Source of the DNA: Vogesella oryzae
Lineage (GTDB): Bacteria > Pseudomonadota > Gammaproteobacteria > Burkholderiales > Chromobacteriaceae
Assembly: GCF_902829295.1 (NCBI RefSeq)
Contig: NZ_CADEPL010000018.1
Coordinates: 62,001-126,000, forward strand
Length of the DNA stretch: 64,000 bases
Direction: 5' to 3'
Numbering within the stretch: position 1 is the stretch's first letter; the number at the start of each line of letters is the position of its first letter. A model generated the notes under the pieces. The model was not told the DNA's origin and did no database searches. It was given only the letters and a program-made list of their open reading frames with translations. Both the position numbers and the translations under genes were made by a program. Positions 44,147 through 53,988 of the stretch are shown here, piece by piece.

Positions 44147-45400
44147 CTAGTGGGCTACGCCGGCGGCGCCGTGTTCATCGATCAGATGGCCGGTGCTGAA
44201 GCGGTCCAGCGCGAAGGCGGCGTTCAGCGGATGCGGCGCATCGTTGGCTATGGTGTGGGCGAACACATGACCCGAGCCCGGCGTGGCCTTGAAGCCACCG
44301 GTACCCCAACCGCAGTTGAAGTACAGCCCCTTCACCGGCGACTTGCCGATGATCGGACAGGCATCCGGCGCCACGTCGACGATGCCGCCCCACTGACGGT
44401 TCAGGCGCACGCGCGAGAAGCTGGGGAACAGCTCGATGATGGCGGCGGCGGTGTGTTCGATCACGTGCGGGCTGCCACGTTGGCCGTAACCCAGGTAGCT
44501 GTCGATACCGGCGCCGATCACCAGCTCGCCCTTGTCGGACTGGCTGACATAACCGTGTACCGCGTTGGACATCACCACGGTGTCGAGGCACGGCTTCATC
44601 GATTCGGACACAAAAGCCTGCAGCGGGTGGCTTTCCAGTGGCAGGCGTACACCGGCCATCTTGGCCAGGGTGGAGGTGCTACCGGCGGCCACGCAACCGA
44701 CGCGATCGGCAAACACGTCACCCTGGGTGGTGTGTACACCCTTGATGCGGCCATCCTCGATGATCATGCCGGTCACTTCGCATTGCTCAATCAGATCCAC
44801 GCCCAGCTCGCTGGCGCCACGGGCAAAGCCCCAGGCCACCGCATCGTGGCGGGCGACACCGCCGCGCGGCTGGTAGCTGGCGCCCATCACCGGGAAGCGG
44901 GTGCTGGCGCTGACATCCATCAGCGGCACGATGTCCTGGATTTCTTTCGGCGACAGGATCACGCCGTCGATGCCGTTGAGCACGTTGGCGTTGACGCGGC
45001 GTTCGATGTCGCGCATGTCCTGCAGGGTGTGGCCGAGGTTCATCACCCCGCGCTGGCTGAACATCACGTTGAAGTTCAGCTCCTGCGACAGCCCTTCCCA
45101 CAGTTTGAGTGCGTGCTCGTACAGGTGCGCCGATTCGTCCCACAGGTAGTTGGAACGCACGATGGTGGTGTTGCGGGCGGTGTTACCACCGCCGAGATAG
45201 CCTTTCTCCAGCACCGCCACGTTCTTCACGCCGTGGTTCTTGGCCAGATAGTAGGCGGTGGCCAAACCGTGACCGCCACCGCCGATGATGATTACGTCGT
45301 AACGCGGCTTGAGCTGCGGCGTGCGCCACGCCGGCTGCCAGGTTTCGTGATGTTTGAGCCCGTGCTTGAGCAGGCTCCAGAAGGAGTAACGGTTTGCCAT
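44147..45400 (-). CDS. soxB: Sarcosine oxidase beta subunit
   Basis: A 417-residue flavoprotein that oxidises sarcosine to glycine and formaldehyde equivalents. It has an N-terminal FAD fold ([20 protein letters not shown] near 35), the covalent-FMN region around [15 protein letters not shown], and the C-terminal [17 protein letters not shown] motif. First gene of soxBDAG; its promoter should lie in 45401-45593. Confidence 0.97.
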   Translation of the reverse strand: MANRYSFWSLLKHGLKHHETWQPAWRTPQLKPRYDVIIIGGGGHGLATAYYLAKNHGVKNVAVLEKGYLGGGNTARNTTIVRSNYLWDESAHLYEHALKLWEGLSQELNFNVMFSQRGVMNLGHTLQDMRDIERRVNANVLNGIDGVILSPKEIQDIVPLMDVSASTRFPVMGASYQPRGGVARHDAVAWGFARGASELGVDLIEQCEVTGMIIEDGRIKGVHTTQGDVFADRVGCVAAGSTSTLAKMAGVRLPLESHPLQAFVSESMKPCLDTVVMSNAVHGYVSQSDKGELVIGAGIDSYLGYGQRGSPHVIEHTAAAIIELFPSFSRVRLNRQWGGIVDVAPDACPIIGKSPVKGLYFNCGWGTGGFKATPGSGHVFAHTIANDAPHPLNAAFALDRFSTGHLIDEHGAAGVAH

Positions 45401-45593
45401 GGACGTATCCGTGTCTAAGTGCCAGGGTGAGGACATTCTTGGCGACTTGGGACGGAGCCGATAGCTTGCAGCAGACGAGCACTTGTTGATTTACGACAAG
45501 AAATCGGCAAGTCATCTGCAGCCTGGCCACACGCGACTGGCGCAGCCGGAAAACAGCAAAATTACGGCCATGACCACTGCCACGGCCGCGGGT

Positions 45594-46889
45594 TCAACTA
45601 TTGGGCGGCGGCGGATTGCTGTCGGACACCTCGCCCAGCTTCATGCCTTCCGGCACCGGCCGGTGCTTGCCCTGCCCCAGCCGCTGCGCCTTGTAGATGC
45701 CGGAATGGCCGGAACACAGATAGCTGACCACGCAGGCCAGCGCGGCGTAGACGCCGATGTCGCTGCCGAACAGCTCCACCGCCATCAGCGTGGACGCCAA
45801 TGGGGTGTTGGCCGCACCGGCAAACACCGCCACAAAACCGATGCCGGCCAGCAGCGGCAACGGCAACTGCAGCAGCGGCGCCAGCGCATTGCCCAGCGTG
45901 GCGCCGATGTAGAACAACGGCGTCACCTCGCCGCCCTTGAAGCCGGAACCCAGCGACAACACGGTCAGCAACAGTTTGACCAGCGCGTCGTACGGCGCCA
46001 GCGGCTGCTGGAACGCTTCGACGATGGTCGGAATACCCAGTCCCAGATAGCGGTCCAGCGGCAATGCCCAGGCCAGCACCGCCAGCAGCAGGCCGCCGAC
46101 CAGCGGCCGCAGCGGCGGGTAGACAATCCACTGCTTTACCCCCGCCGTCAGCGCATGGGGGGCATCGGCAAACAGTTTGCCGGCCAGACCGAACACCGCG
46201 CCGGCGAGCAGCATCGCCGCCAGTCCCCAGGCGCTGACCGCCGGAATGTGCGGCACCAGGTAATGGGTATGCTGCACGCCCCACAGCAGGCACACCTGGT
46301 CGGCGAGAATCGCCGCCAGCATGCACGGCAGGATGGCGTCGTAGCGCAGGCGGCCGATGGCCAGCACCTCCAGCCCGAACACCGCACCGGCCAGCGGCGT
46401 GCCAAATACCGAGGCGAAACCGGCGCTGATGCCGGCCATCAGGATGATGCGGCGGTCCTCGTGCCGCAGCCGCAGCAGCTGCGTCAGCTGGTCAGCCAGC
46501 GCGCCGCCCATCTGCACCGCGGTACCCTCGCGCCCCACCGAGGCGCCGAACAGGTGCGAGATAACCGTGCTGCCCAGCACCAGCGGCGCCATGCGCAGCG
46601 GGATCACTTTCTTCGGATCGTGGATTTCGTCGATCAGCAGATTGTTGCCGGCCTCCACCTGCTGGCCGTAGCGCAGGTACAGCCAGCCGACGGCAAAGCC
46701 GGCCAGCGGCAACAGCCACAGCAGCCAGCGCGACGCCTCGCGCGTGGCGGTGGCCCACTCCAGCGCGAACAGGAACACGGCCGAGGCGCTGCCGGACAGC
46801 GCGGCCACCGCGGCGGACAGCAACAGCCACTTGCCGATATACGGCAGCAGCGGCACAGGTTCGGGATGAATGGGGTGCGTCATGGACAT
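45594..46889 (-). CDS. CLC-family antiporter, fluoride (CLC-F) type
   Basis: A 431-residue membrane protein with the CLC fold. The anion-filter motif is GNN (residues 81-83) in place of GSGIP, and the gating-glutamate motif is GREGT (119-123) in place of GREGP; GFKGGEVTPLFYIGATLG lies near 315. These changes are characteristic of fluoride/proton antiporters, so fluoride export is favoured over chloride transport. ATG 46889 and 46883 are both possible starts. I looked for a fluoride riboswitch upstream and found none. Confidence 0.82.
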   Translation of the reverse strand: MSMTHPIHPEPVPLLPYIGKWLLLSAAVAALSGSASAVFLFALEWATATREASRWLLWLLPLAGFAVGWLYLRYGQQVEAGNNLLIDEIHDPKKVIPLRMAPLVLGSTVISHLFGASVGREGTAVQMGGALADQLTQLLRLRHEDRRIILMAGISAGFASVFGTPLAGAVFGLEVLAIGRLRYDAILPCMLAAILADQVCLLWGVQHTHYLVPHIPAVSAWGLAAMLLAGAVFGLAGKLFADAPHALTAGVKQWIVYPPLRPLVGGLLLAVLAWALPLDRYLGLGIPTIVEAFQQPLAPYDALVKLLLTVLSLGSGFKGGEVTPLFYIGATLGNALAPLLQLPLPLLAGIGFVAVFAGAANTPLASTLMAVELFGSDIGVYAALACVVSYLCSGHSGIYKAQRLGQGKHRPVPEGMKLGEVSDSNPPPPNS

Positions 46890-46977
46890 CCGGTAGGTAG
46901 CGCCGGCAGCAATGCCGGCGGATCAAAGCGGCAGTGTAGCCCAGCCAGACAGCATGCGGCCACGTTGGCCGCATGCT

Positions 46978-47592
46978 TTAGCCAGCGTGACGACCCGCCG
47001 TCAGTGCGGCCAACGTCGCCGCATCGTTGGCATTGGCAAAGGCTGCGGCATCGGCAAACGGCACCTCCACCACCCGCTGGCCGGCCAGCCAGCCGCGGAT
47101 ACTGCGCTGCCCGCTGGCCAGATACGGCGCCACGCTGGCCAGCACGCAGACCTTGAGCAAGAGACAAGCCGGCTGCGGGCCTTGCGCCGTCACCGGCAGC
47201 GCGATGTCGGCGGTGCCGGCCGTCAGCGCGGCGGCCAAGGTCGCAGCAAGCTCCGCCGGCAGGTCCGGCGTATCGCACGGCGCCAGCTGCAGCAGCGCGA
47301 TGCCGGCGGGCAGCCGCTGTGCCGCCGTGGCCAGCGCCGCCAGCGGCCCCATGCCCTGCCAGGCGGCCGCGTCCGGCCACACCGGCAAGCCGAAGCTGGC
47401 ATAGGCGTCGAGACTGCGGTTGGCGCTGATCGCCAGCCAGCCCAGCTGCGGTGCCAGTCGCGCCAGCACGTGAGCCGCCAAAGGTTGGCCGCACAACAGC
47501 TGCTGCCCCTTGTCCACCCCGCCCATGCGGCGGCCTTCGCCGCCAGCCAGCAACAGGCCGCCCAGTTGCGCCGGCCCCGTCAGTTGCATCAT
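46978..47592 (-). CDS. mobA: Molybdenum cofactor guanylyltransferase
   Basis: A 204-residue enzyme attaching GMP to molybdopterin to make the MGD cofactor used by NasA and NarG here. The nucleotide motif LLAGGEGRRMGGVDKG is at residues 14-29, and the catalytic Asp region is LAPCDTPDLP. The start overlaps the stop of the upstream pseudouridine synthase gene (ATGA). It contains an exact repeat copy (47481-47492), encoding CGQPL in the reverse reading. Confidence 0.94.
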   Translation of the reverse strand: MMQLTGPAQLGGLLLAGGEGRRMGGVDKGQQLLCGQPLAAHVLARLAPQLGWLAISANRSLDAYASFGLPVWPDAAAWQGMGPLAALATAAQRLPAGIALLQLAPCDTPDLPAELAATLAAALTAGTADIALPVTAQGPQPACLLLKVCVLASVAPYLASGQRSIRGWLAGQRVVEVPFADAAAFANANDAATLAALTAGRHAG

Positions 47593-48503
47593 GTGTTGTC
47601 CTCCGGCCACGCCAGCTGGCGGCGGCTGTCGAATACCCGCTCGCTGCCGTCGAACGGGTCGGTAAAGGCGATGCGCCGCGCCAGCAGCGCCAGCGGGCGT
47701 GAGAAATCGTCCGCCGCCTTGTCGTTGTTGAAATCCGGATACCACGGATCGTTGGCGATGGCGATGCCCAGCGCCGCCAGATGCGCGCGCAGCTGGTGCT
47801 TCTTGCCACTGCCCGGCGTCAGCCGGTACTGCGCCCAGTCGCCGCGCCGCTGTATGAGCTCGATCAGGGTATCGCTGTTCGGCTCGCCGGCCACCTCGCG
47901 CATCACGAAGCCGCCCGGCAGCTCCTCCAGCCGGCTGCGATGTTGCAACGGCAATGCGAGGTCGGCACGGTACGGCGCAATCGCCTCGTAACTCTTGTAG
48001 ACCGCGCGCGCCTCGAACAGCCGCTGGTAGCCACCGCGCGCCGCCGGATCGAGGCAGAACAGCATCACGCCGGCGGTTTCGCGGTCCAGGCGGTGAATCG
48101 GCGAAGCGTTTGCCAGCGCCGGATCGCGCCGCAGCCGCGTCAGCACCGTCTCGCGCAGGTGGCGGCCGCCGGGCACGCAGGCCAGGAAATGCGGTTTGTC
48201 CACCACCAGCAGCCGGTCGTCGCGGTGCAGGATGTCGATCTCGAACGGTACCGCCGTCTCGTCAGCCACTTCGCGGAAGTACCAGATGCGCTGCCCCGGC
48301 ATATACGGCGCAGCCGGCGTCAAGGGTTGGCCGCAGTCATCCCACACTTCGCCCGCGGCCAACCTGTGCTGCCAGCTGTCGGCAACATGGGCAAAGCGCT
48401 GGCGCAGATAGGCCAGCAGACTGGGCCAGTGTTGCTGCGGCAGTACCACGCAGCTGGCGTGGACACCGTCACGCGGTGGCAGCGGACAATCGGCAGCGGA
48501 CAC
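47589..48503 (-). CDS. RluA-family pseudouridine synthase, GTG start
   Basis: A 304-residue RNA pseudouridine synthase. The catalytic motif is HRLDRETAG (near 155) and the RluA domain spans about 80-300. GGAGAG lies just before the GTG at 48503; no ATG precedes it in frame. Its target base is not predictable. It forms a two-gene unit with mobA. Confidence 0.9.
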   Translation of the reverse strand: MSAADCPLPPRDGVHASCVVLPQQHWPSLLAYLRQRFAHVADSWQHRLAAGEVWDDCGQPLTPAAPYMPGQRIWYFREVADETAVPFEIDILHRDDRLLVVDKPHFLACVPGGRHLRETVLTRLRRDPALANASPIHRLDRETAGVMLFCLDPAARGGYQRLFEARAVYKSYEAIAPYRADLALPLQHRSRLEELPGGFVMREVAGEPNSDTLIELIQRRGDWAQYRLTPGSGKKHQLRAHLAALGIAIANDPWYPDFNNDKAADDFSRPLALLARRIAFTDPFDGSERVFDSRRQLAWPEDNT

Positions 48504-48592
48504 ATTCTCTCCATCACAAAACCCGCGGCGCGGGCGCAAGTCGGCAATTTTAGCGGATAATGCCCGCCTTACCCCCTCGCCGGATTGCCGAC

Positions 48593-49204
48593 ATGAAACA
48601 CGCCCCGCTCAGCGACCAGGATTACCAGCGCCTGGAAACCACCCTGCAACGCTTTGCCGCCCAGGGGGCCATGAGCCTGGAGCGGCTGGACGGTTTCTTT
48701 GCCGCACTGCTGTCCGGCCCGGAGCCATTGCCACCGGAAGAGTGCCTGCCGCTGATCCTGGGCAGCGCCTTCGAGGATGAAGACGCCTTCAGCAGCCCCA
48801 AGGCCATCGAACAGTTTGCCCGTCTGGTCAGCGGCCACTGGCACGACATCGCCCACACCCTGCAGCGCAAGCGTGACTTTGCGCCGTGGCTGACTGCCGA
48901 CGCTGACGGCGAGGTGCATGGCAACGACTGGGCGGAAGGCTTCTACGACGGCATGCAGCTGATGCACGAAGACTGGAACCTGCTGTTTGACGATGCCGAG
49001 GCCGGCCCGGCACTGGCACCGATTCTGGCGCTGGCGTTCGAACGCCATCCGGACCCGGAAATGCGCCCGTTCCTCGAGGGTGCCAGCCGCGAACAGAAAG
49101 ACCTGTGGCTGGCGCAGATCTGCGAGGCCGTGCCGCAGATCTACCAGTTCTTTGCCGCCGTCCGCGCCCGTATCGCCGCCGAGATCGAAGCGGAAGAAGA
49201 GTAA
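48593..49204 (+). CDS. UPF0149/YecA-family protein
   Basis: A 203-residue acidic protein of the YgfB/YecA family (SLERLDGFFAALLSGPEPLPPEE). It lacks the C-terminal zinc-binding SEC-C motif and ends in an acidic tail (EIEAEEE). Function unknown. ATG 48593 has no strong ribosome site. Followed 25 bases later by the methyltransferase gene. Confidence 0.85.
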   Translation: MKHAPLSDQDYQRLETTLQRFAAQGAMSLERLDGFFAALLSGPEPLPPEECLPLILGSAFEDEDAFSSPKAIEQFARLVSGHWHDIAHTLQRKRDFAPWLTADADGEVHGNDWAEGFYDGMQLMHEDWNLLFDDAEAGPALAPILALAFERHPDPEMRPFLEGASREQKDLWLAQICEAVPQIYQFFAAVRARIAAEIEAEEE

Positions 49205-49229
49205 GTCTCAGCCACCCCGAGGAAATGCC

Positions 49230-49838
49230 ATGAGTGACGTTGCCACGTTCTGGAACCAGCGCTTTGCCAGCCCCGAGTACGCCTATGGCGATGCGCCCAA
49301 CGACTTTCTGCGCCAGCAGGCCGGCCGCCTGCCGCCCGGCAGCAAGGTGCTGAGCCTGGGCGAAGGCGAAGGCCGCAATGCGGTGTACCTCGCCGGCCTC
49401 GGCCATCAGCTCACCGCGGTGGATGCCGCCTGGACCGGCCTTGCCAAGCTGTTGCAGCGCGCCGACGCCGCCGGCCTCGCCGTCACCGCCAGCCTCGCCG
49501 ACCTGGAACAGTACGATCAGGGTGAAGCGCAGTGGGATGCCATCGTGTCGGTGTTCTGCCACCTGCCCACCCCGTTGCGCCGGCAGGTGTTGGCCGCAGC
49601 GGTTCGCGCGCTCAAGCCGGGCGGCCTGCTGATCATGGAAGGCTACACCCCGCGCCAGCTGGCTTTCGGCACCGGCGGCCCCAAGGATGTCGACATGCTG
49701 CTGGAGCCGGCCATCGTGCAGGACGAGCTGGCCGGACTCGAGCTGCTGCAGTTTGCCGAGACCGAGCGCAAAGTCATCGAGGGCAGCTTCCACACCGGCC
49801 GCTCTGCCGTGCTGCAGGTCGTTGCCCGCAAGCCCTGA
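49230..49838 (+). CDS. Class I SAM-dependent methyltransferase
   Basis: A 202-residue methyltransferase. Motif I is VLSLGEGEGRNAVYLA (residues about 40-55), followed by AVDAAWTGL, then motif IV DAIVSVFCHLP and LKPGGLLIMEGYTP. The family resembles thiopurine/tellurite-type methyltransferases, but the substrate is unknown. ATG 49230 follows GAGGAAA. Confidence 0.9.
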   Translation: MSDVATFWNQRFASPEYAYGDAPNDFLRQQAGRLPPGSKVLSLGEGEGRNAVYLAGLGHQLTAVDAAWTGLAKLLQRADAAGLAVTASLADLEQYDQGEAQWDAIVSVFCHLPTPLRRQVLAAAVRALKPGGLLIMEGYTPRQLAFGTGGPKDVDMLLEPAIVQDELAGLELLQFAETERKVIEGSFHTGRSAVLQVVARKP

Positions 49839-49962
49839 CCCTTCCCCCGCTCCGCCGCCACAGCCGGCGGAGCGTCTTTACCCTTGCCGGCAGCAGCAAC
49901 GTGCCGCTGCCGCTGGCGATTGCCAAAAAACCACACCTGCCGGCGGTAATGCCAACATCGGC

Positions 49963-49991
49963 TTGCCTTGTTATTTGAATTCGTACATAAT
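49963..49991 (+). promoter_or_regulatory. Sigma-70-type promoter for the UmuD-like operon
   Basis: TTGCCT-N17-CATAAT. I found no CTGT-N8-ACAG LexA box around it. Confidence 0.55.
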
Positions 49992-50011
49992 CAAATCATC
50001 AGGAGGACGCC

Positions 50012-50590
50012 ATGACACAAGGTGGAAAACGCGAAGGGGCCGGCCGCAAGTCGCGCTTCGGCGGTGACAAGACAATCGCCATGCGGGTACCGGAGCCGCT
50101 CAAGCCGCTGCTGGAGAGCTGGCTGGACGAATACCGCACCCTGCGCAGCCTGCGCCACAACGACGCCGGTGACATCGCGCTACTGGGCGAGGCACTGCAG
50201 AACCTGTCGCTGCCGCTATTCGCCAGCCGGGTACCCGCCGGTTCGCCGGTGCCGGGCGACGACCTGAAAGAAGCCGACATCGACCTGAACCAGCATCTGG
50301 TGCGCAAACCCGCATCCACCTTTCTGGTGACGGTAAAAGGCGATTCGATGATCAACGCCGGCATTCACGATGGCGACATGCTGGTGGTAGACCGCTCGCT
50401 GGAGCCTCGCAACGGCAAGGTAGTAGTGGCGGTGATCAACGACGAGCTGACGGTAAAACGGCTGGAGCGCTCCGCCGGCCGCATCCGCCTGCTGCCGGAA
50501 AACCCGGACTTCAAACCGATCGAAGTGCCAGAAAGCGCCAGTTTCTTTATCTGGGGTGTCGTGACCAACGTGATCCACGCCGTGGACTGA
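50012..50590 (+). CDS. UmuD-like S24 autopeptidase with an N-terminal DNA-binding-like extension
   Basis: A 192-residue protein. The C-terminal two thirds match UmuD: cleavage site PAGSP (A76-G77), catalytic Ser112 in GDSM and Lys149 in TVKRL. UmuD of E. coli is only 139 residues. The extra N-terminal part begins GGKREGAGRK and continues TIAMRVPEPLKPLLESWLDEYR, like a ribbon-helix-helix domain. No umuC follows; the next gene is a 50-residue ORF 16 bases on. It could be a self-cleaving repressor or a UmuD variant. Confidence 0.85.
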   Translation: MTQGGKREGAGRKSRFGGDKTIAMRVPEPLKPLLESWLDEYRTLRSLRHNDAGDIALLGEALQNLSLPLFASRVPAGSPVPGDDLKEADIDLNQHLVRKPASTFLVTVKGDSMINAGIHDGDMLVVDRSLEPRNGKVVVAVINDELTVKRLERSAGRIRLLPENPDFKPIEVPESASFFIWGVVTNVIHAVD

Positions 50591-50606
50591 TGGCAAGGAG
50601 ATAGAC

Positions 50607-50759
50607 ATGAGCAAGCAAGGCAACGAAGCAATCAAGATGATGTTCCGTGACTGGAAACGCCTGCCGCGCGCCTTCCGCAACGTGGTGGAAGGCCAGCCGC
50701 AAGTGCTGCTTACCCGCCCGGGGCGCAGCTACTTTGTACCGGTAGAGTTTGTCGGCTGA
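50607..50759 (+). CDS. Small 50-residue protein, partner of the UmuD-like gene
   Basis: A short gene with an excellent ribosome site (AAGGAG seven bases before ATG 50607). The protein begins MSKQGNEAIKMMFRDWKRLP and ends VPVEFVG: basic in the middle, no membrane segment. I do not recognise it. It is followed by a repeat copy (50774-50785) and a terminator, so it closes the operon. Confidence 0.65.
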   Translation: MSKQGNEAIKMMFRDWKRLPRAFRNVVEGQPQVLLTRPGRSYFVPVEFVG

Positions 50760-50798
50760 TCCGCCACCACCTTGCGGCCAACCTTGTGCCGCCCCACC

Positions 50799-50828
50799 AC
50801 GGCCACCTGCGGGTGGCCGTTTGCTTTT
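50799..50828 (+). terminator. Terminator of the UmuD-like operon
   Basis: ACGGCCACC-TGC-GGGTGGCCGT followed by TTGCTTTT. The remaining sequence to 51002 has no gene that I can support. Confidence 0.8.
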
Positions 50829-51002
50829 CATCATCGCGGCAGCATCAAAACTCGCCACCGCCGCTGCACGACACTCCCGCCACCTCCGGATGACAGCAGC
50901 GTGCCGCCAGGTACCACCAGCATCAAGGCCAATCCCTGCCAGACAACACCCGGCACGCTACCATGCATATCGCGTCTGACCCCACGCCACCCACGGTCAG
51001 CA

Positions 51003-51031
51003 AAACAAAACGGCCACCTGCCGGTGGCCGC
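51003..51031 (-). terminator. Terminator of the NIT-domain chemoreceptor gene
   Basis: On the minus strand GCGGCCACC-GGCA-GGTGGCCG is followed by TTTTGTTTTG. Its arms are nearly the same as those of the facing terminator at 50799-50828. Confidence 0.85.
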
Positions 51032-51054
51032 TGTATTTCAGCCGTTAAGGATAC

Positions 51055-53034
51055 TCAGGCCGAGGTGTGCTTGAAGCGATCGACCTGCAACACCAGGTCG
51101 CCGGAAGTGCGATTGAGCTGCTCGGACAGTTCTGCTGCCTCCAGCACGATGCTGGCATTGTCTTCCGCCAGCGCCGCAATGCGGCTGATGTTGACTGCCA
51201 CCTCGCTACTGGCGGCTGTCTGCTGCTGCATCGCCACCGCGGTGTCCTGACTCTTGCCGGCGGTCTGCTCTGCCTCTTCGTGAATGGCGTCCAGCTCGCG
51301 CAGCGTATCCGCGACCAGCGTCAGGCCGTCGTCCATCTGGCCGCGCGCAATCTGCATGCGGCTGGCGGCATTCTGCGTCTCGCTGGTAATCACCTCGATC
51401 AGCTGCGCAATCTCCACCGTCTCCTTGCCGGTGCGTTCCGCCAGTTTGCGCACTTCGTCGGCCACCACGGCGAAGCCGCGGCCCATTTCGCCGGCACGCG
51501 CCGCTTCGATTGCCGCGTTCAGCGCCAGCAAGTTGGTCTGGTCAGCAATCTCGCGAATGGCGGTGATGATCTGGCGGATGTTTTGCGACTTTTCCGCCAG
51601 CGAGATGATCATGGCACCGGCCTCGTCCACGGTGTTGGCCGTGCCCTGGATCGCCTGGGTCGTGGCGTGCATGCGCTCGCGACCGCCACGCACCCCCTGC
51701 TGCATCTGGCGCGCTACCTGCAGGTTCTGCTGGGTGTTGTCGCTCACCGCGGCGATACCGGCCGACATCTGCTCTACCGCGGCGGCAATCTGCGTCGAGG
51801 AGTTGCTTTGCGCCTCGGCCGCGCCCGCCGCCCGCTCGGACACCCCCTGCAGCGCGCCGGCCGCCTGCTGCAGCTGGTGGGCATTGCTCTTGACCACTTT
51901 CAGCGTACCGGCAAAGGCATCTACCAGCGCATCCAGCGCACGGCCCATGCGGGCGATCTCGTCATTGCCTTGCAGATTGGCACGCACCCCCAGATCGAGG
52001 TTATGGCTCATCTGCGCCATCATGCCCTCCAGCTGCAGCACCGGGCGGCGGATGCTGCGGTACACCGCAAAGCCGCCGATCAGCAGCAACAGGGTAATGG
52101 CGGCAGTGCCGCCCAGGGTCAGCCCCAGATTGACGCCGGCCTGGCTGACCTGTGCGTCCACATTGTGCTGCACATCGGCCAGCAGCGCTTCCTGCGCGGC
52201 CTTCAGCTTGCCGATGCGGGCCGAGGTGCCGGCAAACCATTGCTGCGGCGTGGTTTCCACCGCGTTGCCCAGCGGCGTGCCGTAAACCGCGTCGCGCAGC
52301 GCCTGCACGGCAGTCACTTCCGGCGCGCTCAGCAGCGGCTGCAGGATTTGCAGCAGCGCCGGCGGCGCCAGCAACTGCACCTGTGTCAGGCAGGCATCCT
52401 GCTGCGCCTTCAGCGATTCGGCCTGCGCGAACTTGGCCTGATCGAAACTGCCGCCGGCCAGCACGCCATTGACGTAGCCGCGCTCGCGACCGGCCAGCTC
52501 TTTCACGCACAGCAGGTTGGACAGCGCATTTCCATAACGCAGCACGTTGGGGTCATTGCTGGCCCCCTGCAGCGCGGCGGCAATGCCGGTAAGGCGTTCG
52601 ATATTGCGGGTGAAGTCGGCAAACACCTCGGCGGCCGGCACGCTGCGGCTATCGATACTGCTGCGCTTGCCCAGCAGGCTCTGAATCGAGCTGGCCGCAT
52701 CGGCCGCCATGCTGCCGACGTTACCGTCGTGCTCGCCTGCCAGGGTGGTAAACGCCTGCAGCGCGGCATCGCTCTTGCCCCGTGCCGCTACCAGCGCATC
52801 CGGCACCGCACCCTGCCCGTTCATGAAGCCGTTAGTCAGCCCGCGCTCGGCCTGCAGGCTGTCGATCAGCTCCGACGAGCGCGTGGCTACGTCCACCAGC
52901 TGGCGCGCATAGCGCATCTCTTGCAGCGAGGTGTACTGTTGGAAGGAAAAGACGCCGGCAAGGACAAAGGTCATCACGGCAAACGGCAGCACCAGCAGCA
53001 GCAGCTTGGGGCCTAGGTTGAGTCGTGAAAGCAT
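51055..53034 (-). CDS. Methyl-accepting chemotaxis protein with periplasmic NIT domain
   Basis: A 659-residue receptor. A membrane helix at about 10-30 is followed by a periplasmic NIT (nitrate/nitrite-sensing) domain at about 45-300 ([15 protein letters not shown], then [16 protein letters not shown]). A second helix at about 310-335 precedes a HAMP domain and the signalling domain with tip [21 protein letters not shown] near 500. The position next to narGHJI supports nitrate sensing. ATG 53034 follows TGGAG. Confidence 0.9.
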   Translation of the reverse strand: MLSRLNLGPKLLLLVLPFAVMTFVLAGVFSFQQYTSLQEMRYARQLVDVATRSSELIDSLQAERGLTNGFMNGQGAVPDALVAARGKSDAALQAFTTLAGEHDGNVGSMAADAASSIQSLLGKRSSIDSRSVPAAEVFADFTRNIERLTGIAAALQGASNDPNVLRYGNALSNLLCVKELAGRERGYVNGVLAGGSFDQAKFAQAESLKAQQDACLTQVQLLAPPALLQILQPLLSAPEVTAVQALRDAVYGTPLGNAVETTPQQWFAGTSARIGKLKAAQEALLADVQHNVDAQVSQAGVNLGLTLGGTAAITLLLLIGGFAVYRSIRRPVLQLEGMMAQMSHNLDLGVRANLQGNDEIARMGRALDALVDAFAGTLKVVKSNAHQLQQAAGALQGVSERAAGAAEAQSNSSTQIAAAVEQMSAGIAAVSDNTQQNLQVARQMQQGVRGGRERMHATTQAIQGTANTVDEAGAMIISLAEKSQNIRQIITAIREIADQTNLLALNAAIEAARAGEMGRGFAVVADEVRKLAERTGKETVEIAQLIEVITSETQNAASRMQIARGQMDDGLTLVADTLRELDAIHEEAEQTAGKSQDTAVAMQQQTAASSEVAVNISRIAALAEDNASIVLEAAELSEQLNRTSGDLVLQVDRFKHTSA

Positions 53035-53179
53035 GGTGGGCTCCAATACACGGGGGGTTGTTACACGGGGTGGTTTTTTTCAGACGCCATGCAGTTGTTT
53101 TTAGATGGCATTTCTGTTTTTAGTAAAACTTAATGCAAACATCGTGCCGCAATTTTGTTGCAGCGCAAAATAAGAAAAG

Positions 53180-53211
53180 AAATAGCCATGCCACCAAGGC
53201 ATGGCTATTGC
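53180..53211 (-). terminator. Terminator after narGHJI
   Basis: AATAGCCATGCC facing GGCATGGCTATT with a short loop. On the minus strand it is followed by TCTTTTCTTATTTT, in the gap between narI and the chemoreceptor gene. Confidence 0.85.
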
Positions 53212-53227
53212 GCAGAAACAACAACTA

Positions 53228-53914
53228 TCAGCCGCGCGGACGCACCAGCTGCCAGGCACGGCCCAGGTAGGTGACGGCACCAAAACCGCTCCACACGTGC
53301 ACCAGACGGGTGAACGGGAAGATCAGGAACAGGCTCATGCCCATGAACAGGTGCAGCTTGAAAATCGGCGAGGCGGCGACGATGAACTGGTCGGCATCAC
53401 CGCGGAAGGTGATCACATGCTGTGCCCAGGTCATCAACAGCACCATTTCGTGGCCATCCAGATGCTGGGAGGACACCACGATGGTGGACAGGCCCAACAG
53501 CAAGGTGGCCAGAATCCACAGCAGTACCAGCTTGTCGCGCCAGGTGGTGTTGGCCGCCAGACGGTCGCTGCTGAAACGGCGATGCAGCAGCATCAGCACG
53601 CCGATAAGGCACAGGCCGCCCATGATGCCGCCGGCGGTCATGGCGAACACTTGCTTGAAGCTATGTGCCACGCCCAGTGCGTCCCACACCGCTACCGGAG
53701 TCAGCAGACCCACGGCGTGGCCGAAGAACAGGCCGATGATGCCGAGGTGGAACAGAATGTTGCCCACGCGCAGGCTGCCACGATGCAGCAGCTGGCTGGA
53801 CTCGCTCTTCCAGCTGTATTGCTCGCGCTCGAAGCGCACCAGGCTACCCAGGATGAAAATCGCCAAGGCGATATACGGGTAGATCCCGAAAACGAATTGA
53901 TGCAAGTAGTCCAT
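53228..53914 (-). CDS. narI: Respiratory nitrate reductase gamma subunit (cytochrome b)
   Basis: A 228-residue membrane subunit with five hydrophobic segments and conserved heme-ligand histidines (FHLGIIGLFFGHAVG and KLHLFMGMSLFLIFPFTRLVHVWS). It oxidises quinol and passes electrons to NarH. ATG 53914 has an AAGGAG site. Confidence 0.96.
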   Translation of the reverse strand: MDYLHQFVFGIYPYIALAIFILGSLVRFEREQYSWKSESSQLLHRGSLRVGNILFHLGIIGLFFGHAVGLLTPVAVWDALGVAHSFKQVFAMTAGGIMGGLCLIGVLMLLHRRFSSDRLAANTTWRDKLVLLWILATLLLGLSTIVVSSQHLDGHEMVLLMTWAQHVITFRGDADQFIVAASPIFKLHLFMGMSLFLIFPFTRLVHVWSGFGAVTYLGRAWQLVRPRG

Positions 53915-53988
53915 GTCTTTCTCCTTGTTGCGGCCAACCCGGACGGGCGTCACAGCCTCCCGCCCCGGCAGACGTTGGCCGCAGCGGA

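Noticed and set aside
46890-46977. Possible fluoride riboswitch ahead of the CLC-F gene
   Set aside because: The gap has a GCCGGCAGCAATGCCGGC hairpin but lacks the conserved GGnGATG...TTC core.
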